Below, one piece after another: positions 8,862 to 14,476 of a DNA stretch of 14,476 nucleotides (its first letter is position 1; the number at the start of each line of letters is the position of its first letter). Location: NCBI GenBank assembly GCA_963620985.1, contig CAVFCI010000049.1, positions 1 through 14,476 on the forward strand. The letters are read 5' to 3'. The notes under the pieces are model-generated. The model searched no databases. It had not been told where the DNA came from and was given only the letters and a program-made list of their open reading frames with translations. The DNA comes from F23-B02 sp963620985 (GTDB taxonomy: Bacteria; Bacillota; Clostridia; Oscillospirales; Oscillospiraceae). The position numbers were made by a program, and so were the translations under genes.

Positions 8862-10118
8862 TCAGCTCATTTTATCCCGATAAACGGAGGTGAAGCGCTC
8901 ATACTCGCCCTGCGGGAGCTCCTGCTTCTTCTCGTTGCGCACAGCGTCGCGCATCCACGGGTTGTTCTCCACCTTCGCGCCGGTCTGAGCCTCCAAAACG
9001 GCGTTTATGAGCACGTTCGAGATGAGGAAGCCCGCCGGAGTGAGGCGCCAGCGCTCCTCGTTTTTCTCCGCCCAGCCCTTGCGCTCGAACAGCTCGAAGG
9101 TCTCCTCGATGGGTGCCCAGTCGCTGCGGTATATTTTGTGATATTCCCTTTCGGATATGCCGTGCGTGGTGCGCATGCCGAGCATGAGGTACTCCGTTGC
9201 CCTTTGTATCGGCACGATCTTCTCGTACTCGTCGATTATCATGCTGTCGCCCACAACGGCGGAGACGTAGCGGTCAAGGTCGCGCACATAGCTGTACCGA
9301 ACGCCGCCCGCGCAGGAGTGCGCGCCCGGGCCGAAGCCCATGTAGTCGTCAAGCTGCCAGTATTTCAGGTTGTGCCGCGACTCAAAGCCCGGGATGGCGA
9401 AGTTTGATATCTCGTACTGCTCAAAGCCGAAGTGCTTCAGGGTATCGACCGTGTACAGGTACATGTCGGCCTGCTCGTCCTCGTCGGGGATGAGCGGCGA
9501 GCCGAGGTAGCTGCGGTACATGGGCGTGCCCTCCTCCAGCTTCAGGCAGTAGCAGGACAGATGCTCGGGGTGCAGCTCCAGCGCACGCGAGAGCGTGTCG
9601 GCCCAGTCGCCGCGAGTCTGGCTCGGCAGGCCGTAGATGAGGTCGAGACTCACGTTCTCAAAGCCGGCCTCACGCGCCGTATCGACGGCAAGCTCCGCCT
9701 GACGGAAGTTGTGCCTCCGGCCTATGATCTTCAGAATGTCGTTGTTTGCAGACTGCACGCCTACAGAGAGCCTGTTTACGCCCTCCGCTCTCAGGAGCTT
9801 CAGCTCGTCGAGCTTCGCCGTGTCGGGGTTTACCTCGACGGTTATCTCCGAGTCGAGGCGCACGTTGCCCATGCGCTTGAGCTCGTCAAGGATCTCGACG
9901 ATGCGCTTTGCGCCGTAGCAGCTGGGCGTGCCGCCGCCGATGTAGATGCTGTCGATCTCGTAGCTGCTCATCGCCTCGGCGGACTCGCTTATGTGCGACA
10001 AAAGCGCCGACTGATAGTCGGGCATGCGCTGCTTGCCTCCGGCGATCGAGTAGAAATCGCAGTAGCTGCATTTTGAAACGCAGAACGGTATATGAATGTA
10101 AATTCCCAATCTATCCAT
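8862..10118 (-). CDS. hemW: HemW-type radical SAM protein
   Basis: 418 residues, slightly longer than usual HemW. It starts at the canonical MDRLGIYIHIPFC and carries the radical-SAM motif C13-x3-C17-x2-C20 followed by DFYS. The absence of a fourth cysteine after YC separates HemW from the coproporphyrinogen dehydrogenase HemN. IGGGTPS lies at 60-66, and a HemN C-terminal-like winged region (about 290-390) follows. HemW binds heme and is considered a heme chaperone, so old 'HemN oxidase' labels should not be applied. It is first in the operon hemW-vanW-metG-nif11-like. Oddly, the ATG is preceded directly by a repeat end (CCTCTAAAAAG) with no Shine-Dalgarno in range; the only AGGAG is 24 nt away, and an in-frame TAA excludes an upstream start. 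Confidence 0.93.
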   Translation of the reverse strand: MDRLGIYIHIPFCVSKCSYCDFYSIAGGKQRMPDYQSALLSHISESAEAMSSYEIDSIYIGGGTPSCYGAKRIVEILDELKRMGNVRLDSEITVEVNPDTAKLDELKLLRAEGVNRLSVGVQSANNDILKIIGRRHNFRQAELAVDTAREAGFENVSLDLIYGLPSQTRGDWADTLSRALELHPEHLSCYCLKLEEGTPMYRSYLGSPLIPDEDEQADMYLYTVDTLKHFGFEQYEISNFAIPGFESRHNLKYWQLDDYMGFGPGAHSCAGGVRYSYVRDLDRYVSAVVGDSMIIDEYEKIVPIQRATEYLMLGMRTTHGISEREYHKIYRSDWAPIEETFELFERKGWAEKNEERWRLTPAGFLISNVLINAVLEAQTGAKVENNPWMRDAVRNEKKQELPQGEYERFTSVYRDKMS

Positions 10119-10119
10119 C

Positions 10120-10251
10120 TTTTTAGAGGCGAATTAACGCTTCTCCTATACATATATCTCTGGTATCCCGACCGGCAGCTGCGGAGGAAACCGCAGCAAG
10201 CTGAGAGCTGAGAGCTGATAGCTGAGAGCTGAGAGCTCAATGTGTGCGGCT
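10120..10251 (-). repeat. Single reversed unit of the 132-bp repeat
   Basis: Reverse-strand version of the tandem unit at 4625-4881: a terminal module (10120-10175, TTTTTAGAGGCG ... GTATCCCGACCGG), CTGCGG-type stem sequence, five heptamers, then TCAATGTGTGCGG. The distance between successive GGCG starts (10128 and 10260) is 132 bp. Its left edge abuts the hemW start codon. Confidence 0.8.
10203..10237 (-). repeat. Heptamer tract, 5 units, reversed
   Basis: GAGAGCT, GAGAGCT, GATAGCT, GAGAGCT, GAGAGCT on this strand, i.e. AGCTNTC units read on the minus strand. Confidence 0.85.
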
Positions 10252-10449
10252 TTTTTACAGGCGCATTTAGGCTGCACCTATACGGTAATTGCGGTGTCCC
10301 GACCGGAGTCAACGGAGGAAACCGTAACGTTTCGCCTCCCGCAAGTGCGGAGTAATGTTTGTTGCAGCATCTCAAAAGCTGCTGCGCACCATGCCTTCCC
10401 CTTACTACGAGGGGAAGGTGTCAGCCGTAAGGCTGACGGATGAGGTGTT
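10252..10449 (-). repeat. Core repeat copy C, reversed
   Basis: Full core read on the minus strand, from AACACCTCATCC (ending 10449) through GTCAGCC/GGCTGAC and CCTTCCCCT/AAGGGGAAGG hairpins to the terminal module (10252-10306). It joins the 132-bp unit on the hemW side and a hairpin array on the htpG side. Confidence 0.88.
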
Positions 10450-10452
10450 CAT

Positions 10453-10612
10453 CAAATCGCGGCGTTAGCCGCAACCTTATTGAGGTGCGCAAAGCGCACG
10501 GATTCAAATCTGTGCGGCGACAGCCGCACGAATCAAATTTCATTCGCTCGGAGAGCGAATACATTCGGCTATCAGCTTTCAGCTATCAGCTATCATCCGG
10601 CGCTTCAGCGCC
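10453..10612 (-). repeat. Hairpin array plus heptamers at the htpG 3' end
   Basis: A run of independent short stems: GCGGC-GTTA-GCCGC (10459-10472), GTGCGC-AAA-GCGCAC (10485-10499), GTGCGGC-GACA-GCCGCAC (10512-10529), ATTCGCTC-GGA-GAGCGAAT (10542-10560). Then come four heptamers (10567-10594) and GGCGCT-TC-AGCGCC (10599-10612). The same series, minus the GTGCGC hairpin, occurs in composite D. No gene is present. The right edge runs into the htpG stop codon. Confidence 0.85.
10567..10594 (+). repeat. Heptamer tract, 4 units
   Basis: GGCTATC, AGCTTTC, AGCTATC, AGCTATC. Confidence 0.8.
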
Positions 10613-10613
10613 A

Positions 10614-12536
10614 TCAAAAAAGCTTGCAGACGAGCTCGGCGTAGGCGGTGGGATCTTCGATCTCGACACCGGCGATGAGCTCGGACTGAGCGTAGAGTAT
10701 CTTTGACAGGTCGGCGGCTCTGTCCTTATCGCCGTCGTCGTAGGCCTTCTTTATCGCAAGGCAGGCCGGATGCGCGGCGTTGAGCTCGAGCACGCGGTCG
10801 GCGCGCAGCTTGCGCATCTCCTCGCTCGGGCCGTTGCGGAAATATTTCTCCATCTCCAGCGTGAAGCCGCCGGTCGAGGTCAGGCAGCAGGACGAGGAAA
10901 CGAGCTTGCTGGAGAAGGTGACCTGCTTGAGCTTCTCGTCGCCAATGCTGTCGCGGATGAAGTCGAGCATTTCCCTGTTCTCGACGACCTTCTCCTCGGC
11001 TGCCTTTTTCTCCTCGTCGGTCTGGAAGCCGAGGTCCTCGGTCAGAACGTTGACGAAGCTCTTGCCCTCGTACATGCGCAGCTGTGAGAGCACGGTCTCG
11101 TCGATGGGGTGGTCGAGATAGAGTATCTCGTAGCCGCGGGAGCGGACCTCCTCGCACTGGGGCAGCGCCATTGCGTGCTTTACGGTGTCAGCCGAGGCAA
11201 AGTAGATGGCCTTCTGGCTCTCGGGCATCGCGTCAACGTACTCCTTGAGCGAGCGCATGCTGTCCTCGGAGGTGTAGAATATCAGCAGATCCTTGAGGAA
11301 GTCGGTGTAGCGGCCGTACTCGTCGCAGACGCCGCACTTGATGTGGATACCGAAGTTTTTCCAGAAGGTCTCGTACTTCGGGCGATCGTCGCGCATCATC
11401 TTTTCAAGCTCGGCCTTGATCTTCTTTTCGAGGTTCTGGCCGATGACCTTGAGCTGGCGGTTGTGCTGAAGCACCTCGCGGGAGATGTTCAGGCTCAGGT
11501 CGGGTGAATCGACTATGCCGCGCACGAACTCGAAGTAGTCATGCAGCAGCTTGTCGCAGTTTTCCATAATGAGCACGCCGTTGCAGTAGAGCTTAACGCC
11601 CTTCTTCGTCGCGCCGGATATGGCGTTGTCAATATCCTTGCCGGGGATGAACAGCATCGCCTTGTACGCGACCACGCCCTCGGCGTTTATCCTCAGCACC
11701 GCGGCGGGGTCGGTCTGATCGCGGTTAGTCTCCTTGTACCACTCGACGCACTCCTCGTCGGTGACCTCGGTCTTGGCGCGCTGCCAGATGGGCACCATGG
11801 AGTTGACCGTCTCGGGCGCGGTGACGCTGACGGTGTGCATGACGGGCTTGCCGTCGGCATCCTCCTCGCCGGTGGGCTGCTGCTCCTGATGGGTGATGTC
11901 CATGACGATCGGCCAGCGTACATAGTCGGAGTATTTCTTCACCAGCGCCTTGAGCTTCCATATCTCGAGGAACGAGCCGTATATCTCCTCGTCGGTGTCC
12001 TCCTTGATGTGCATTATGACATCCGTGCCGGGCTTGTACTTGTCGCACTCGGCGACGGTGTAGCCGTCAGCGCCGGTGCTCTCCCACTTAACGCCCTTTT
12101 CCTCGCCGTACTTCTTCGTCACGACCGTGACCTTGTCGGAAACCATGAAGGCCGAGTAGAAGCCCACGCCGAACTGGCCGATGATGGATATATCGTCTTT
12201 CTCCGCCTCCTCGGCGCTCATGTCGTTTTTAAACTTGAACGAACCGCTCTTTGCGATGACACCGAGGTTCTTCTCCGCCTCCTCCATGCTCATGCCGATG
12301 CCGTTGTCGGACACGGTGATCGTGCGCGCGTCCTTGTCAACGGTGATGCGGATGCGGTAGTCGCTCCTGTCAAGCCCGACCTTGTCGTCCGTCAGCGAGA
12401 TGTAGCACAGCTTGTCTATCGCGTCGGATGCGTTGGAGATGATCTCTCTGAGGAATATCTCCTTGTTGGTGTAGATCGAGTTGATCATGAGGTCAAGCAG
12501 GCGCTTGCTCTCCGCCTTGAATTGTTTCTTTGCCAT
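10614..12536 (-). CDS. htpG: HtpG, bacterial Hsp90 chaperone
   Basis: 640 residues, normal for HtpG. This ATP-dependent cytoplasmic chaperone works as a dimer. The N-terminal GHKL ATPase is complete: E31 and N35 in FLREIISNASDA, DNGIGM (77-82), and the lid glycines G120-QFGVGFYSAF. The middle domain and C-terminal dimerisation region follow, and there is no eukaryotic MEEVD tail. The ATG at 12536 (MAKKQFKAESK) is chosen because CGGAGG lies 8-9 bases upstream; the 33-residue longer reading from 12635 would begin upstream of the promoter. It has its own promoter and a 5' leader hairpin. No CIRCE operator is seen. The TGA stop lies within a T6 run that matches the end motif of the repeat family. 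Confidence 0.96.
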   Translation of the reverse strand: MAKKQFKAESKRLLDLMINSIYTNKEIFLREIISNASDAIDKLCYISLTDDKVGLDRSDYRIRITVDKDARTITVSDNGIGMSMEEAEKNLGVIAKSGSFKFKNDMSAEEAEKDDISIIGQFGVGFYSAFMVSDKVTVVTKKYGEEKGVKWESTGADGYTVAECDKYKPGTDVIMHIKEDTDEEIYGSFLEIWKLKALVKKYSDYVRWPIVMDITHQEQQPTGEEDADGKPVMHTVSVTAPETVNSMVPIWQRAKTEVTDEECVEWYKETNRDQTDPAAVLRINAEGVVAYKAMLFIPGKDIDNAISGATKKGVKLYCNGVLIMENCDKLLHDYFEFVRGIVDSPDLSLNISREVLQHNRQLKVIGQNLEKKIKAELEKMMRDDRPKYETFWKNFGIHIKCGVCDEYGRYTDFLKDLLIFYTSEDSMRSLKEYVDAMPESQKAIYFASADTVKHAMALPQCEEVRSRGYEILYLDHPIDETVLSQLRMYEGKSFVNVLTEDLGFQTDEEKKAAEEKVVENREMLDFIRDSIGDEKLKQVTFSSKLVSSSCCLTSTGGFTLEMEKYFRNGPSEEMRKLRADRVLELNAAHPACLAIKKAYDDGDKDRAADLSKILYAQSELIAGVEIEDPTAYAELVCKLF

Positions 12537-12563
12537 TTTCAAACCTCCGTTTACCTTACGGGA

Positions 12564-12582
12564 GCCCTCGCGCAGCAAGGGC
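12564..12582 (-). promoter_or_regulatory. Hairpin in the htpG 5' leader
   Basis: On the minus-strand transcript GCCCTTGC pairs with GCGAGGGC (8 bp with one G-U, 3-nt loop). It ends 28 nt before the ATG and does not cover the GGAGG. It might stabilise the leader or respond to temperature; the role is unknown. Confidence 0.5.
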
Positions 12583-12597
12583 AAATTATAATATTTT

Positions 12598-12625
12598 ATT
12601 ATACCACAACATTCCCGTTTTTCAA
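12598..12625 (-). promoter_or_regulatory. htpG promoter
   Basis: Minus strand: -35 TTGAAA (12620-12625), 16-nt spacer ending in TGG, -10 TATAAT (12598-12603). The TGn makes it an extended -10. The -35 is 11 bp from the edge of repeat composite D. Confidence 0.78.
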
Positions 12626-12636
12626 GGCTTTTCACT

Positions 12637-13030
12637 GGCGCATTTAGTCTGCACCTATACGGTCATTGCGTCAGCACGGTATCGAGGGTGCTGCGGAAAC
12701 CGCAGCAAGCAGAGAGCTGAAAGCCGATAGCTGAGAGCTGAGAGCCGAATGTATTCGCTCTCCGAGCGAATGATATTTGATTCGTGCGGCTTTGCCGCAC
12801 TTCAATAATGTTGCGGCTAACGCCGCGATTTGATGAACACCTCATCCGTCAGCCTTGCGGCTGACACCTTCCCCTCGAATTGTAAGGGGAAGGCTTGGTG
12901 CGCCGATTTCGGTGCGGGCAAAGCTCGCACTGTACTCGCGGGAGGCGAAACGTTACGGTTTTCTCCAATGTTTCGATACCGTGCACCTGCAATCACCGTA
13001 TCCGTAGGTGCGTCAAAGCGCCATCGAAAA
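12637..13030 (+). repeat. Composite repeat D (hairpin array plus core)
   Basis: Its ends are inverted relatives of one another: GGCGCATTTAGTCTGCACC at 12638 and a reversed GGTGCGTCAAAGCGCC at 13008-13023, then ATCGAAAAAA. Inside, in order: five reversed heptamers (12712-12746), stems ATTCGCTC-TCC-GAGCGAAT (12753-12771), GTGCGGC-TTT-GCCGCAC (12784-12800), GCGGC-TAAC-GCCGC (12813-12826), then a forward core from 12836 with GTCAGCC-TTGC-GGCTGAC and CCTTCCCCT/AAGGGGAAGG. The core's middle differs from the other copies (CGATTTCGGTGCGGGCAAAG replaces the GATGCTGC part). It holds no gene. Confidence 0.85.
12712..12746 (-). repeat. Heptamer tract, 5 units, reversed
   Basis: GAGAGCT, GAAAGCC, GATAGCT, GAGAGCT, GAGAGCC; two units carry a T-to-C change in the final position. 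Confidence 0.8.
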
Positions 13031-13034
13031 AACA

Positions 13035-13063
13035 TTGACGGGGGAGCGCGGCGGGGTTACAAT
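13035..13063 (+). promoter_or_regulatory. Glycerophosphodiesterase promoter
   Basis: TTGACG (13035-13040), 17-nt spacer, TACAAT (13058-13063), a near-consensus sigma-A promoter. It begins about 5 bp past the edge of composite D. The predicted start near 13070 leaves a leader of about 26 nt. Confidence 0.78.
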
Positions 13064-13095
13064 GAGAGCAGGAAATGTTCACCGGAGGTGTTATT

Positions 13096-13971
13096 ATGAA
13101 AATACAGGTAAATGCTGTCAAGCTTGCCGCACTTGCCGGAGCTGCCGCTGTCGGCGGCTTTATATACATCATCGCGCCCGGCAAGCTCCGCAAAAAGCAG
13201 AGGTCGCCGTTCCAGAACCGCAACTTTGCCCATCGCGGGCTGCATAAGCGCGACAGATCCGTGCCGGAGAACTCGCTGGCCGCGTTCGAGCGCGCCGCGT
13301 CCTACGGCTATGGCATCGAGCTGGACGTTCAGCTGTCGAAGGACGGGCAGGTCGTCGTGTTCCATGACGATACGCTCAACCGCGTCTGCGGCGTTGACGC
13401 GCGCGTTGACTCCAAGACCCTTGACGAGCTCAGGCAGCTGCGGCTGTGCGGCACCGACGAGACGATACCGCTGTTTTCCGAGGTGCTCAAGACCGTGCGC
13501 GGCCGCGGCGCGCTCATCGTCGAGCTCAAAAACGGCAAGCGCAACACGGAGCTGTGTGAAAAGACCTACGCCCTGCTGCGGCGCTACAGCGGCGACTACT
13601 GCATCGAGAGCTTCAATCCCTTCATCGTGCGCTGGTTCAGGCTCAACGCGCCCGAGGTCGTGCGCGGCCAGCTCGCAAACCCGCCCGCGGACTACAAGGG
13701 CGAGGTCCGGCCCCTGACCGCCTTCCTGCTCGGCAATGTTCTGCTAAACTTCCTCGCACGCCCGCAGTTTATCGCCTACAAGATCGCGCCCAAGCCCTTC
13801 CCCGTGCGCATGTGCGAGGCGCTCGGCGCAATGAAGGTCTGCTGGACCAGCCACGAGTGGGCAAACGAGAAGGGCAACGACACCGTCATTTTCGAGTTCT
13901 ACAAGCCCAAGCTCAAATTTGCTCAAAAACGTTTTTTTAGAGGCGCTTTGAGGTACCTACCTATACGGTAA
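13096..13971 (+). CDS. Membrane-anchored glycerophosphodiester phosphodiesterase
   Basis: 291 residues, GDPD family (TIM barrel), which cleaves glycerophosphodiesters to glycerol-3-phosphate and an alcohol. A hydrophobic N-terminal helix (about 9-28, LAALAGAAAVGGFIYIIA) without a clear cleavage site suggests a membrane anchor. Catalytic signatures are H46-R47-G48, PENSLAAF (57-64), E75-x-D77 and the general acid/base H90 in VVFHDDTLNR; metal ligands E75 and D77 are present. ATG at 13096 has GGAGGTG five bases upstream; an in-frame ATG seven codons earlier lacks a ribosome site. The last 12 residues (FFRGALRYLPIR) are encoded by repeat copy E, so the native C-terminus was probably replaced. 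The natural substrate is not determinable. Confidence 0.92.
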   Translation: MKIQVNAVKLAALAGAAAVGGFIYIIAPGKLRKKQRSPFQNRNFAHRGLHKRDRSVPENSLAAFERAASYGYGIELDVQLSKDGQVVVFHDDTLNRVCGVDARVDSKTLDELRQLRLCGTDETIPLFSEVLKTVRGRGALIVELKNGKRNTELCEKTYALLRRYSGDYCIESFNPFIVRWFRLNAPEVVRGQLANPPADYKGEVRPLTAFLLGNVLLNFLARPQFIAYKIAPKPFPVRMCEALGAMKVCWTSHEWANEKGNDTVIFEFYKPKLKFAQKRFFRGALRYLPIR

Positions 13972-14189
13972 TTGCGGCATCCCGACCGGATTTTTAGAGG
14001 CGCATTCAGGCTGCACCTATACGCATATTGCGGTGTCCCGACCGGAAGTTTCCGACAAAACAAAAACTCTGCCGCGTAACGCGAGTGCGGAGTTGTGTTG
14101 TTGCAGCATCTCAAAAATTGCTGCGCACCATGCCTTCCCCTTACTACGAGGGGAAGGTGTCAGCCGCAAGGCTGACGGATGAGGTGTTC
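13934..14189 (-). repeat. Core repeat copy E, reversed, with doubled terminal module
   Basis: Core read on the minus strand: AACACC end at 14189, GTCAGCC/GGCTGAC and CCTTCCCCT/AAGGGGAAGG hairpins, then two terminal modules in tandem (13991-14045 and 13934-13989), both running TTTTTAGAGGCGC ... CCCGACCGG. The outer module is translated as the last 12 codons of the glycerophosphodiesterase gene. Confidence 0.87.
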
Positions 14190-14418
14190 ATTAAATTGCG
14201 GCGTTAGCCGCAACCTTGTTATGGCGCCCTTGTGGCGGTTTTATGACGCGGCTAAAATCAACGCTTCATTTTAAATTTTCCGCCGTGTTGACGCTAAAAA
14301 TTAATATTAAATGTAAAACGAGAGCTCAGACTTCAAAATCTGTGCTCTCATTTTTTCTGCCGACTAAATCGTTGCGCTTCAGATAAATATGTGTTTGCCT
14401 GACGGCAAATGATTTGAT
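14190..14418 (+). repeat. Spacer hairpin and upstream module of copy F
   Basis: 14198-14211 is a GCGGC-GTTA-GCCGC stem as in copy C. 14212-14261 shows nothing recognisable. 14262-14418 repeats the module at 4289-4444, including the TTTGCC-TGAC-GGCAAA hairpin (14394-14409). No gene is visible. Confidence 0.75.
14320..14356 (+). terminator. Terminator-like hairpin, second copy
   Basis: GAGAGCTCAGA (14320-14330) with TCTGTGCTCTC (14339-14349), 11 positions with one T-T mismatch, followed by A and T6. It lies about 350 nt past the glycerophosphodiesterase stop and could end that transcript, but the matching copy at 4346 suggests it is part of the repeat module. Confidence 0.55.
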
Positions 14419-14476
14419 AAACACCTCATCCGTCGGCTGTCGCCGACACCTTCCCCTCGTAGTAAGGGGAAGGCAT
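14419..14476 (+). repeat. Core repeat copy F, cut by the window end
   Basis: AACACCTCATCCGTC, GTCGGC-TGTC-GCCGAC and CCTTCCCCT/AAGGGGAAGG, identical in layout to copy B up to the window edge. It faces away from copy E, forming a head-to-head pair. Confidence 0.85.

Noticed and set aside
12537..12636. CIRCE or CtsR heat-shock operators ahead of htpG and clpC
   Set aside because: No TTAGCACTC/GAGTGCTAA pair and no GGTCAAA tandem is present in either leader.

Overview
The window looks like chromosome from a moderately GC-rich gut Firmicute, most likely a clostridial relative of the Oscillospiraceae/Ruminococcaceae. The reasons are strong GGAGG-type ribosome sites, sigma-A promoters, some TTG starts, a clostridial-type 2[4Fe-4S] ferredoxin, a VanW-domain cell-wall protein, ClpC, and methionyl-tRNA synthetase with a C-terminal tRNA-binding domain. 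The genus cannot be fixed from the sequence alone. No rRNA, tRNA, CRISPR array, phage gene or transposase gene is visible.

Layout. Bases 1-200 are a repeat copy ending at the stop codon of a hotdog thioesterase (minus strand), which lies downstream of a ClpC-type ATPase (minus). A divergent promoter region separates clpC from a small ferredoxin (plus). A strong bidirectional terminator then separates the ferredoxin from a lipoprotein gene (minus). Bases 3884-4896 hold no gene: a 283-bp MITE-like element with 30-bp inverted ends, a terminator-bearing module, a repeat copy and a 125/132-bp tandem repeat. A tight minus-strand operon follows: hemW, vanW-domain protein, metG and a Nif11-like small protein, with gaps of 12-19 nt. 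A composite repeat (10120-10613) lies between hemW and htpG (minus). Another composite (12637-13030) sits between the divergent htpG and glycerophosphodiesterase promoters. The glycerophosphodiesterase gene (plus) runs into a further repeat copy, and the window ends inside another.

The genes are mostly housekeeping: protein quality control (ClpC, HtpG), translation (MetG), heme/radical-SAM chemistry (HemW), electron transfer (ferredoxin), cell envelope (VanW protein, lipoprotein) and lipid catabolism (glycerophosphodiesterase).

The unusual part is a family of modular, hairpin-rich, non-coding repeats occupying nearly every large gap. It is built from a core of about 200 bp, a terminal module of about 55 bp, heptamer tracts (AGCTNTC) and interchangeable short hairpins. 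Two stems show compensatory base changes between copies. Its ends abut or supply stop codons of four genes and abut one start codon. The clpC product also lacks the usual middle (M/UVR) domain, and the thioesterase has a ribosome site buried in a hairpin together with a consensus promoter inside the end of clpC.
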